Source: Echinicola sp. 20G
Lineage (GTDB): Bacteria; Bacteroidota; Bacteroidia; Cytophagales; Cyclobacteriaceae
Assembly (NCBI RefSeq): GCF_015533855.1
Contig: NZ_AP024154.1
Span: 5,601,501-5,665,500, forward strand
Length of the DNA stretch: 64,000 nt
Reading direction: 5' to 3'
A program made the position numbers and the translations under genes. Numbering within the stretch: position 1 is the first letter of the stretch; each line of letters opens with the position of its first letter. Positions 8,579-16,819 of this stretch are shown here, one piece after another. The notes under the pieces were generated by a model that was not told the DNA's origin, ran no database searches, and worked only from the letters and a program-made list of their open reading frames with translations.

Positions 8579-11167
8579 TTACTGCGCTAACCGATCGATC
8601 AGTATACCCAAAGTCGCTAAGCTGGAGGCTAATCCTATCCAATTGGTAGCGGACATGGGTTGACGCTCTGGTTTTTGGGGAATAATAATCTCTGCGCCAG
8701 GCTCAATGCCAGGATAATTTTTGAAAAATAAAAACTTCTTGGTACGCTGCACATCTCCATTGGCATAGACAACATAAGCTTTTCCTTTACGTGCTTGATC
8801 GGTGAATCCTCCTGCACGGGAAATATAATTTTTGAAGCCCTTCCCATTTTCATAGCGAGCTGAAGTTGGGAAAAGAACTTCACCTCTCATACGAACGGTT
8901 TGCAATTCTTTAGGAATACTCAATACATCTCCCTCCATTAAAATCAGGTCTTGATCCGACTCGGGATGCTCCATGATATAATCCAGGTCAATTCCTATCA
9001 GTTCCTGGGTTCTAAATTCAACTTCTGCTACCCTAGAACTATCTGAGGCTGCCACATCCTTGACCCGATTGATTTTAAATTCTCCAGAAGCCAAGCCTTT
9101 TTGGTTGGCCAAATCTCCTCCCTTCTCACCAATTTTTTCATCGATTCTAGATAGGATATTATTCTCTGCTTCTGTGTTTTTACCATCCTCCTTGATCAGG
9201 TTGTTCTTCACTTCCCTTAACTCTTGGGACTTGACTTCATTATCACTTTTAGGTGTATAAAACTCTGTTCTGCGAATCAAAGTAGCGCCTTTGGCATAGG
9301 CAAATTGATTCAATCCTCCTGCTCTTTTTAGGAGATCAGAAATCCTCTCAGTAGCCGTAGCAATGGTGTATTGCCCTGGATAATTCACTTCACCCTCTAT
9401 CCTTACCATTTGCTCTCTCTGGAAGCCAGGGCTTCTTCGAATGATGACATGGTCAAAGGGTTGCAAAACAACTTCCTTGTCTTCGCCATTGATTTCCAGG
9501 TTCTGATCAATATCAAGTGTAAAAATCTCTGCTATCTGGCCATCTGTACGATCTTTTACCCTTCTGGCTACTTCTATATAGGCATCAGAAGCGGATTCCT
9601 TAAAACCTCCTGCTTTGAGCACCAAATCCTCTACCGTCATATTCTCTGCAAAGGCAAAAGCCCCAGGACGGTTTATTTCCCCGGAAATTTTGACATAGAA
9701 TTCTTCCTTTAAATCATATTTGCTGGGGATATGCAAGACATCTTCCCTTTGTAGTGGGATATCGGTAACCGTTCCATTAACTACCCCCTGCACATCTACG
9801 GGCACGATTTCCAAAGTCATATCTTCTTGAGTGCGGTATAAAGTAGCTCGATTTAAGAATGCTTCTCCCCTTAATCCGTCTGCTTTCTGGATCAGGTCCT
9901 TTACGGTCATCCCATCATACAAGGCAAACTCCCCTGGGTGATAAACAGCACCAGAAACCTGCACTCTGTTTTCAAAACGATTGAGCTTTTCCCCCACCAA
10001 AAACACATCCCCGTCCTGTACCTTAAAGCTTTCGAACTGTTCTTGGGATACATCAGCCACCTTACGGGCATCATCGGATAATCTTCTCACACCAATGCGT
10101 TGGGTATACGCTTCACTCTTAAATCCACCCGCATAGCGGATCAAATCTTGGATATCTTCTTGGGGCAATATTTCAAAAAGACCTGGTCTCCTTACGGGGC
10201 CTTGTACTTCCGCACGGGTTTGTACCGCAGGCACTATGATCATATCATTGTCCTGCAAACGGATATTTTGCTGCTGGTTGCCTTTGACTAAAAATTCATA
10301 GACATCCACTTCGGCTACTTGACGAGAATCGCGGAATACTTTTATACTCCTAAAAGAGCCTTCCTTATTGGGACCTCCTGCCGCGTACAGGGCATTGAAT
10401 ACGGAAGCAAAAGAGGGTAAGGTATAGGTACCTGGATTGCTTAGTTCACCCGCCATGGATACTTGGATGGAACGGATATTCCCCAGTCGAATTTGTATAA
10501 AGGTATTGGGGTTACTACTATTTAGATCAGCATAAATTCTGCTCAATTGTTCCTTGATGCGGGCCGTAGTCGCTGCAATGCTGGCGCCTCCCACTTGAAT
10601 AGGGCCTACATTAGGGATATAAATTCTTCCCTCTGGATTCACTGTTAAATCATAAGACTGTTGGGAATTTCCATACACATCAATCAACAATTGATCCCCA
10701 GTACCAATCACATAGGACTGGGGCGTAGGGATATTTAAACTTGGAGAAAAATTAAGCTTTTTATTATGGAACAAACCATATCCGAAGATTTTCTTTTCTG
10801 TTTCATCCAATCCTGCACTATCTTCCACATTCATTCCTCCGCTAACTGGCGCATAGACTTCTCGTTGAACCCCTGTGTCTATATCTGATTCCTGATCCAC
10901 TTCAGGGGTAGCCGAACTTAACTGATTGATCCGCGTGGCCAATTTACTGGCTTCCATGGCCGACATGCCTCGCTCTTGGGCCAAGGCCGGAATTTGAGAT
11001 TTGGAGATACCTTGTTCTTCTGCTTTCAAAACCAGCGTCTTGATCTGTTTATCAGACAGTTCATCCACCTTCACATTTCGGATATCGGAGAGGGATTGGG
11101 CCTGGAGCGAAATCGCAGATAGTAATAGAATTATTGTTAAGTAAAAAGATTTGATATTTATGGACAT
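8579..11167 (-). CDS. wza: Wza-type outer-membrane polysaccharide export protein with multiple SLBB domains
   Basis: The 862-residue protein has a signal peptide (LTIILLLSAISLQAQS), a Bacteroidota-specific N-terminal helical stretch, and the polysaccharide export domain (SYVIGTGDQLLIDVYGNSQQ, roughly residues 150-230). Serial SLBB repeats follow, each recognisable by a phrase such as V.V.GEV..PG.Y...... At the end is a hydrophobic segment WIGLASSLATLGILIDRL, which may span the outer membrane. It is more than twice the length of E. coli Wza (379), which is normal for this phylum. It should carry the finished polymer across the periplasm and outer membrane with the Wzz partner encoded next. Confidence 0.92.
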   Translation of the reverse strand: MSINIKSFYLTIILLLSAISLQAQSLSDIRNVKVDELSDKQIKTLVLKAEEQGISKSQIPALAQERGMSAMEASKLATRINQLSSATPEVDQESDIDTGVQREVYAPVSGGMNVEDSAGLDETEKKIFGYGLFHNKKLNFSPSLNIPTPQSYVIGTGDQLLIDVYGNSQQSYDLTVNPEGRIYIPNVGPIQVGGASIAATTARIKEQLSRIYADLNSSNPNTFIQIRLGNIRSIQVSMAGELSNPGTYTLPSFASVFNALYAAGGPNKEGSFRSIKVFRDSRQVAEVDVYEFLVKGNQQQNIRLQDNDMIIVPAVQTRAEVQGPVRRPGLFEILPQEDIQDLIRYAGGFKSEAYTQRIGVRRLSDDARKVADVSQEQFESFKVQDGDVFLVGEKLNRFENRVQVSGAVYHPGEFALYDGMTVKDLIQKADGLRGEAFLNRATLYRTQEDMTLEIVPVDVQGVVNGTVTDIPLQREDVLHIPSKYDLKEEFYVKISGEINRPGAFAFAENMTVEDLVLKAGGFKESASDAYIEVARRVKDRTDGQIAEIFTLDIDQNLEINGEDKEVVLQPFDHVIIRRSPGFQREQMVRIEGEVNYPGQYTIATATERISDLLKRAGGLNQFAYAKGATLIRRTEFYTPKSDNEVKSQELREVKNNLIKEDGKNTEAENNILSRIDEKIGEKGGDLANQKGLASGEFKINRVKDVAASDSSRVAEVEFRTQELIGIDLDYIMEHPESDQDLILMEGDVLSIPKELQTVRMRGEVLFPTSARYENGKGFKNYISRAGGFTDQARKGKAYVVYANGDVQRTKKFLFFKNYPGIEPGAEIIIPQKPERQPMSATNWIGLASSLATLGILIDRLAQ

Positions 11168-11175
11168 ACCTTATT

Positions 11176-11220
11176 AATTAGGAATGATGAATGTTAAATG
11201 TATAATTAGGAATGATGAAT
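11176..11220. repeat. 17-bp tandem-spaced direct repeat upstream of wza
   Basis: AATTAGGAATGATGAAT occurs twice, at 11176-11192 and 11204-11220, with start points 28 bp apart, just before the wza start codon. Confidence 0.75.
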
Positions 11221-11296
11221 TATAGGATCCTTAGAAGGCAAAATTTTCAAACTTGAATAACAGCCAAAAGACAAAGGCATAAAGCCGAAAGCTCAT

Positions 11297-11659
11297 TTAG
11301 ATGGCGTTTATAAGGGCCTTTAACATGGAGGCTATCTCCAATCCTTCCGATTCTATTCTATTGAGTTGCGCTGTTGTAATCCAATTTCGTTTGTCGAAAA
11401 GATTAGCGAGTGTCACCATCTCATATAATGATCCACGACTACAATACAGGAATTGCTTGAATTCCTTATCTGCATTTCTACCTTTCCCCTCTGCAATATT
11501 TTGTGGAACAGAAGCCGAACAAGATTCGAACTATTCAATTAATCTAAAATGCTTTCCTGGAGAATTCAACCCTTCAACAAGCTCTATACAATATTCAGCC
11601 AAATGCATTGATTTCTGCCAAACCCTAAGCTCTTTTAAATTAAAATGCCGCTCACTCAT
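11297..11659 (-). pseudogene. Four helix bundle protein, inactivated by in-frame amber codon
   Basis: On the minus strand the frame from ATG 11659 to TAA 11297 is exactly 121 codons. It reads as a four-helix-bundle protein, with FNLKELRVWQKSMHLAEYCI near the start and PQNIAEGKGRNADKEFKQFL in the middle. Codon 43 (11531-11533) is TAG at a place where family members often carry Gln. A single C-to-T change would restore a full-length frame, so this looks like a recent nonsense mutation. It is paralogous to the intact gene at 8040-8432, though quite diverged from it. Suppression or a sequencing error is possible but unproven. Confidence 0.75.
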
Positions 11660-11890
11660 CAATCCAGTATAGCTTATACTATTTAGACTTAAAACCTTTT
11701 GTCCCCTAGCTTTTATCTTTAGGCTTTCAACATTCAGCCTTCTCTATTAGCCTTCGTCCTTCAGCTTTAGACTCCTTTCTTCAGACATTCGGCATTCGGC
11801 TTTCCGCTCCGCCCGCAGCTTCGCCCGGTCAGTCACATGATGTGCTTAGCAGGCCTTGGATAAAAAGAAAAATAGCTGAGCAGTTATTCC

Positions 11891-12403
11891 TTACTCAGCT
11901 GCCTTATTATACAAAATAATGCCAGCAGGCAAATCATCGCTCAGCACCGTAAACTTTACGCTGCGATCAATCATTTCCTGCATCCTATTTCCCAAACTGT
12001 CGAGGTATTCCTCATTAAGCTGCTTTCCTAAAATACCAATATCAATCGTACCGGTATCCATACCATTGGCATAATCCCCAGTCAGTACGACCTTCTCCAC
12101 ATCTCCCATCCGTTTAAGTACTTCATCCACTACCCGGTCCAGACCAATATATTTTCGGATAATATCCTGCAATGACCCAAACAAAGGATGTTGGGTATTG
12201 GCACTGTAACTGATTCGATTTTTTTCGGATTCCTTTTGCAAGTAGCCCGCTTCGGACAAATTGTTCAGCTCTTTTCGAATGGCATTGGTAGATTCTCCAA
12301 ACTCTTCGGCCAAACCGCGGAGATGGCTATGGTTATCTGCATTGATGAAAAACTTCACCAATAAACGCAGTCGGGTCTTGGATGTAATTAAAGAATCAAG
12401 CAT
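11891..12403 (-). CDS. Winged-helix transcriptional regulator with C-terminal nucleotidyltransferase-like region
   Basis: From the ATG at 12403 the protein has 170 residues. The N-terminal part (MLDSLITSKTRLRLLVKFF, then LAEEFGESTNAIRKELNNL and GYLQKESEKNRISY) is a winged helix of the MarR/ArsR kind. The C-terminal half (VEKVVLTGDYANGMDTGTIDIGIL) resembles a MNT-type nucleotidyltransferase fold. The frame stays open to 12472, but a near-perfect promoter at 12432-12463 would place the mRNA start near 12425, which excludes the longer form. It is the first gene of the wza-wzz-fcl-gmd-rfb unit, so a role in controlling the polysaccharide operon is likely. The target is unknown. Confidence 0.72.
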   Translation of the reverse strand: MLDSLITSKTRLRLLVKFFINADNHSHLRGLAEEFGESTNAIRKELNNLSEAGYLQKESEKNRISYSANTQHPLFGSLQDIIRKYIGLDRVVDEVLKRMGDVEKVVLTGDYANGMDTGTIDIGILGKQLNEEYLDSLGNRMQEMIDRSVKFTVLSDDLPAGIILYNKAAE

Positions 12404-12431
12404 TAAAAAAAGCATCAAACCTAATGAGCAC

Positions 12432-12463
12432 CAAAAGTACTCAGTGACTTTTATTTCTCCAAA
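12432..12463 (-). promoter_or_regulatory. Bacteroidota-type promoter for the regulator-wza operon
   Basis: On the minus strand TTTG (12460-12463), a 20-nt spacer and TACTTTTG (12432-12439) match the -33/-7 consensus TTTG...TAnnTTTG exactly. Predicted transcription start is about 12425. Confidence 0.72.
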
Positions 12464-12600
12464 ACTTTTCAATAATTTCGCTAAGAATGTGTTTTATTTT
12501 GAAATGCTTAATATTTAGATAATCTCATTACCCTATTTAAAGCTTAGTTTAAGAAGTTACCCTATCAACCTGAGTAGGTCATGCAATAGATATCAATACT

Positions 12601-12700
12601 TCATTGCGCCCCCTATTAAAGTAGGCGTGGGTTGGAATAGAGTGAGGCAATCCCATAAAACGTAAGACTGCCACGGCTTACTCCTCTCAAATCTCCCCTT
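12601..12700. repeat. Decayed dispersed palindromic repeat (CATTGCG...GGCAATC...GACTGCC type)
   Basis: The stretch carries TCATTGCG, GTGAGGCAATCCCAT, AAGACTGCCACGGCTTACTCC in order. This resembles the dispersed palindromic element found between genes in many bacteria, which reads CATTGCGAG...GCAATC...GATTGC...CGCAATG. Only part of the pairing remains, so this copy is degenerate. The identification is from memory of the element. Confidence 0.45.
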
Positions 12701-12805
12701 AAGCAGTGATGATTTTATAATAGAACCGGAGTTTTTAAGCTGACCAGTTTTTGGGGTAGCTTATATTAAGTCTCATCTTTTCCGCTGGATTAAAAACTAA
12801 GACAC

Positions 12806-12833
12806 AAAAAAAGTCCGGACTGAAAATCCGGAC
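12806..12833 (-). terminator. Rho-independent terminator after the nucleotide-sugar dehydrogenase
   Basis: On the minus strand GTCCGGA, loop TTTTCAG, TCCGGAC, then seven Ts. It separates the ugd unit from the regulator-wza unit. Confidence 0.85.
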
Positions 12834-12923
12834 CAGGACAATATTCTCAATAACCATAGCATGAATCCAAGTCATGTCATGATTAAAAACTCAAGACTAA
12901 ATACTTTCTACTCAAGACTAAAT

Positions 12924-14246
12924 TTATAACCTAGCATCCACTTTTTCTTTGCTCAAAACCCCTTTTACATCATATACCACTTGATGGGCTGATTTTTGAA
13001 TGTCCCATGCTTTAAAGTCTTTATGTGCTACAGCTAAGATCACTGCTGAATAATGATTGAGTTCAGGCTTTTGGGCTTTGTCGATTACAGCTATCCCATA
13101 TTCATGGGCTATCTCCTCCGGACTGGCCCAAGGGTCATATACATCCACCTCAATATCAAAATTCTTAAGCTCCTGATAAATATCAATCACCCTTGTATTT
13201 CGCACATCAGGACAGTCTTCCTTGAAAGTAAAACCCAGTATCAAGACTTTAGACTCCATGACCTTGAGGTCCTTGCGCATCATGTGCTTGATCACCTCAG
13301 TAGCCACATGCTTGCCCATGGAATCATTCAAACGCCTTCCCGCCAATATAATTTCTGGATGATAGCCCACTTCTTGCGCTTTTTGTGCCAAGTAAAAAGG
13401 ATCCACTCCAATGCAATGCCCCCCTACCAAGCCAGGTCTAAAAGGCAGGAAGTTCCATTTGGTCCCTGCCGCTTCCAAAACTTCATGGGTATCAATTTGG
13501 AGCAGGTTAAAGATTTTCGAAAGTTCATTGACAAAAGCGATATTGATATCACGCTGTGAATTTTCAATCACCTTGGCTGCCTCTGCTACTTTGATGGAAG
13601 ATGCTTTAAAGGTACCTGCCGTAATAACTGATTTGTACAACTCATCTACAAAACTTGCTGCTTCTGGCGTACTTCCTGAAGTGACTTTTAAAATTTTCGC
13701 GACAGTATGCTCTTTATCCCCTGGATTAATCCTTTCCGGTGAGTAGCCTACAAAAAAATCTTTATTGAACTGAAGCCCGGAAGCTTGTTCCAAAATGGGT
13801 ACACATTCATCCTCCGTTACTCCCGGATAAACGGTAGATTCATAGATCACCACATCTCCTTTTTTGAGTACCTTGCTAATAGACTTGGATGCTTTCAACA
13901 TGGGCGTCAAAACAGGTCTATTATGCTTATCTGTGGGGGTCGGAACAGTTACAATATAAACATTACAATCCGCTATATCGTTTGGAAGTTCTGTCGGAAA
14001 GAAACCCTTTTTTGCCTGCTCTAGTCTGATTAAATCCTTGGATAGAACAGACTTTAAAAGTTCATCCTCGACCTCCAGTGTGGAGTCTATCCCTTGGGCT
14101 AATTGATGGACTCTGCTCGAGGAAATGTCAAAACCAATGGTGGGATATTTCTTTGCAAATTCAACAGCTAATGGTAAACCTACATAACCTAATCCTATTA
14201 CGGCTATTCGGGTTTCATTTAGTGGAAAAAGTAATTCATTATTCAT
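12924..14246 (-). CDS. UDP-N-acetylhexosamine 6-dehydrogenase (VipA/TviB/WbpO-like)
   Basis: A 440-residue nucleotide-sugar dehydrogenase that oxidises C6 of a UDP-HexNAc to the uronic acid using two NAD+. The Rossmann motif is [20 protein letters not shown]. The catalytic centre reads [21 protein letters not shown] with the Cys nucleophile near residue 280. The C-terminal domain contains [19 protein letters not shown]. These features and the N-terminal phrase match VipA/TviB (UDP-GlcNAc or UDP-GalNAc to the uronate) better than UDP-glucose dehydrogenase, and a separate ugd is present at 16820. The epimerase at 15700, a TviC/WbpP homologue, supports a UDP-GalNAcA product. Substrate choice is inferred. 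Confidence 0.88.
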   Translation of the reverse strand: MNNELLFPLNETRIAVIGLGYVGLPLAVEFAKKYPTIGFDISSSRVHQLAQGIDSTLEVEDELLKSVLSKDLIRLEQAKKGFFPTELPNDIADCNVYIVTVPTPTDKHNRPVLTPMLKASKSISKVLKKGDVVIYESTVYPGVTEDECVPILEQASGLQFNKDFFVGYSPERINPGDKEHTVAKILKVTSGSTPEAASFVDELYKSVITAGTFKASSIKVAEAAKVIENSQRDINIAFVNELSKIFNLLQIDTHEVLEAAGTKWNFLPFRPGLVGGHCIGVDPFYLAQKAQEVGYHPEIILAGRRLNDSMGKHVATEVIKHMMRKDLKVMESKVLILGFTFKEDCPDVRNTRVIDIYQELKNFDIEVDVYDPWASPEEIAHEYGIAVIDKAQKPELNHYSAVILAVAHKDFKAWDIQKSAHQVVYDVKGVLSKEKVDARL

Positions 14247-14674
14247 ATTTCTATAATTTTAAACTAAACATTAAAAAAACATATCGCTTGATTCGTATTT
14301 CAATAGTAAATTAAATGGAGAGTTTTAAAAACTTTTTCCTGAAAGTAACATTCCCCCTTTTGTTCCAAAATCATGAATTCGAGCCTTTAAAATTCTTAAT
14401 ATTGTTGTTTTGCTGAATCTTGGAGCCTATTTTAAAATATTCTGCTTCATATTAAATACTTTCTTCAGCTAATGTCAATACTAAATGTTCTTCATCAAAC
14501 CAAAACAAAACTTATTCTCATTTATAACCGATTCAACAACACCACTTGAAATAAGCTAATATTAAACCCATGCTGGTGAACTTATCAAAAAAGAGAAGGC
14601 TAAGCAAATGAGAAAAGAGGATAAATCACCCTCTTTCAATAATACTATATTATTTGAAAAAATAAAGCCCAGAA
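14247..14674. other. 428-bp AT-rich spacer with weak hairpin
   Basis: Holds a 7-bp hairpin (AAAGAGG/CCTCTTT, about 14615-14637), placed correctly to end the ugd-epimerase-manC transcript on the minus strand, but its T-tract is short. The dehydrogenase downstream may have its own promoter; I found no convincing match. No ORF was recognised. Confidence 0.4.
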
Positions 14675-15673
14675 TCAATTAACTAACTCTGGTTTATCTT
14701 TCTCTAATTTTTCAAACACCTTTTTAACATCTTGGGCACTTTCCTTTTTTAGTACCAATATAGCATCCTTCGTTTGAATCAACATGGTATTCTTTAATCC
14801 CACAAATTCAGTGTGAAGGTCTGTTCCAATGATCATATTCCCAAACTCATCGGGCTCGTATCCGTGGCCTGTCATATACTCAAAAATGGATTCGAAAGAC
14901 CCCATGTCGGACCAATTAAATGATGAAGGAACAACTTTAATTTTTTCAGTTCTTTCCATCACAGCATAATCCACTGATGTAGAAGGAATTTCCATGGAAA
15001 GATCAAAATCTAAAAATCCATCCTTAGATGCTTCAATTACTTCTTTCGACTTTTCCCAAACTAAAGGTTCATATTGTTTAAGCTCCTCTAAGAACACACC
15101 TGCCTTAAAACAAAACATACCAGAATTCCATAAAAAGTTACCTTTCTTCAGGAACTTCTCCGCAGTGTCCAAGTTAGGCTTTTCTCTAAAACTCAACACG
15201 TCTTCTCCTTCTGATTCAATATAGCCAAAGCCGGTTTCTGGTCTGGTTGGTTGTAAACCAAAGGTAACAATCTGTCCACTTTCAGCCAATTGAACTGCTC
15301 GCTTAACGGATTCTAGGTATTTATCCTCTGCATCAATTAAATGATCAGAGGGGGTTACAAAAAGAATATCATCTGCATTCGCTTTAAATGCTGCAAAAGC
15401 TATTGCTGCAGCTGTATTTCTAGGGCAGGCTTCTATAATTTCAATAAAGCCATCCACTCCCAGCCCCTGAAGATCTTTCCGGGACAGTTCATAATTGGCT
15501 TTATTCCCAACTACCATCAAACTATCACAGAGAACCCTGTTTCTTTCGATCGTTTTCTGAAATAACGTTTGGCCTTCAAAAATGGGCAAGTATTGCTTTG
15601 GGCAGCTTTTTCGGGACAATGGCCACAATCGACTTCCTACTCCTCCCGACAAGACTACATTAATTGTTTTCAT
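14675..15673 (-). CDS. manC: Mannose-1-phosphate guanylyltransferase
   Basis: Makes GDP-mannose from GTP and mannose-1-phosphate, the precursor for the Gmd-Fcl fucose branch. The 332-residue protein opens with VVLSGGVGSRLWPLSRKSCPKQ, the pyrophosphorylase signature, and contains FVTPSDHLI and the FREKP motif. It lacks the phosphomannose isomerase domain of bifunctional ManC/AlgA enzymes (about 470 residues), so it is the short form. It follows the epimerase gene after a 26-bp gap. Confidence 0.93.
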   Translation of the reverse strand: MKTINVVLSGGVGSRLWPLSRKSCPKQYLPIFEGQTLFQKTIERNRVLCDSLMVVGNKANYELSRKDLQGLGVDGFIEIIEACPRNTAAAIAFAAFKANADDILFVTPSDHLIDAEDKYLESVKRAVQLAESGQIVTFGLQPTRPETGFGYIESEGEDVLSFREKPNLDTAEKFLKKGNFLWNSGMFCFKAGVFLEELKQYEPLVWEKSKEVIEASKDGFLDFDLSMEIPSTSVDYAVMERTEKIKVVPSSFNWSDMGSFESIFEYMTGHGYEPDEFGNMIIGTDLHTEFVGLKNTMLIQTKDAILVLKKESAQDVKKVFEKLEKDKPELVN

Positions 15674-15699
15674 GTTTTGTTTTTACTATTATTTAAAAA

Positions 15700-16773
15700 T
15701 CAACTTTGGAAAGTTAGGTCTTTTTTCATGCTTAGCCAATACCACTCACAAGTATCTTTTAACCCCTTCTCCATAGAATACTTAGGTTCGTACCCAATAA
15801 TCGACTTGGCCTTTTCTATAGAAGCCAAAGAGTGAGGCACATCACCGGGACGTCTAGAACCATATTCAAATTCTATAGAAGCAATTTTTTCATCATAATT
15901 TCTCAACTCACTCTTTAAGGTTTCAGCCAACTGATTCAATGATGCACGCTCACCAAATGCAACATTAAATACTTCAGAAATTGTTTTCTCGGAATCAAAC
16001 GGCTGGTCCAATTGACTATAATAGGACGATAAATTCGATTTCATTTCATCTGTATCTTCTGCCGCCGCCAGTTTATTGGCTTGGATCACATTGTCTATAT
16101 AGGTAAAGTCCCTGGAATAGGTACCATCGCCGTTTATTTTAGGAGACTCTCCATTGATCAGAGAAAGTACAAACTTAGGTATGACAGCTGCATAAGCTCC
16201 ATTTGGATCTTGCCTTCTACCAAAAACATTGAAATACCTTAGCCCTATAGTTTCTAATCCATAGATATCAGCAAAATTACGTGCGAAGAGCTCATCAACA
16301 AATTTTGTAATGGCATAGGGAGACAAGGCATTCCCAATTACATGTTCTACTTTAGGCAAATCAGGATGGTCCCCGTAAGTAGATGAACTTGCTGCATAAA
16401 TCACTCTTTTGACACCCGCTTCTTTGGCGGCGAAGAGTATTTTCACAAAACCTCCAATATTAACATCAGTACTGGTCATTGGATCAGCGATTGATCGGGG
16501 AACAGATCCTAACGCTGCTTGATGAAATACGTAGTCACAACCGGCTACTGCTTTTTGACAATCCTCAAAATTTCTGATATCGCCTCTAAGTAGCGTAAAA
16601 TTATCTGATAATTGGGCCTTCTTGATGTTCTCAATCTTTCCGGTGGAAAAATTATCCAAACAAACTACCTGATGTCCATCCGCTAAAAATGAATCAATCA
16701 GGTTAGAGCCGATAAAACCGGCCCCACCTGTTACTAAGATTCTTGAATCTTTTCTGATTGACTTTTTACCCAT
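15700..16773 (-). CDS. UDP-N-acetylglucosamine 4-epimerase (WbpP/TviC-like)
   Basis: A 357-residue SDR epimerase that interconverts UDP-GlcNAc and UDP-GalNAc (or their uronates). The NAD-binding motif is ILVTGGAGFIGSNLIDSFL, followed by LDNFSTGKIENI. The catalytic stretch is SSSTYGDHPDLPKVE and SPYAITKFVDELFAR, and the sequence GLRYFNVFGRRQDPNGAYAA is very close to WbpP and TviC, which prefer N-acetylated substrates. It pairs functionally with the 6-dehydrogenase at 12924. Preference for the acetylated substrate is inferred from resemblance. Confidence 0.9.
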   Translation of the reverse strand: MGKKSIRKDSRILVTGGAGFIGSNLIDSFLADGHQVVCLDNFSTGKIENIKKAQLSDNFTLLRGDIRNFEDCQKAVAGCDYVFHQAALGSVPRSIADPMTSTDVNIGGFVKILFAAKEAGVKRVIYAASSSTYGDHPDLPKVEHVIGNALSPYAITKFVDELFARNFADIYGLETIGLRYFNVFGRRQDPNGAYAAVIPKFVLSLINGESPKINGDGTYSRDFTYIDNVIQANKLAAAEDTDEMKSNLSSYYSQLDQPFDSEKTISEVFNVAFGERASLNQLAETLKSELRNYDEKIASIEFEYGSRRPGDVPHSLASIEKAKSIIGYEPKYSMEKGLKDTCEWYWLSMKKDLTFQS

Positions 16774-16819
16774 ATGATTTAATGAATCTAAAAATGGTTT
16801 ACTTGAAATTCAAGAAATA

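Noticed and set aside
11301..11672. 123-residue open frame on the plus strand
   Set aside because: The minus strand of the same bases encodes a recognisable four-helix-bundle protein with one stop codon; the plus frame is its shadow and has no family resemblance.
11700..11850. Array-like CTTTC/AGCCTT words suggesting a tandem repeat
   Set aside because: The words are irregular in length and spacing and do not form a tandem array; treated as low-complexity spacer.
12924..14246. A second UDP-glucose 6-dehydrogenase
   Set aside because: N-terminal and C-terminal phrases match VipA/TviB-type enzymes, a separate ugd is present, and a WbpP/TviC-like epimerase is in the same unit.
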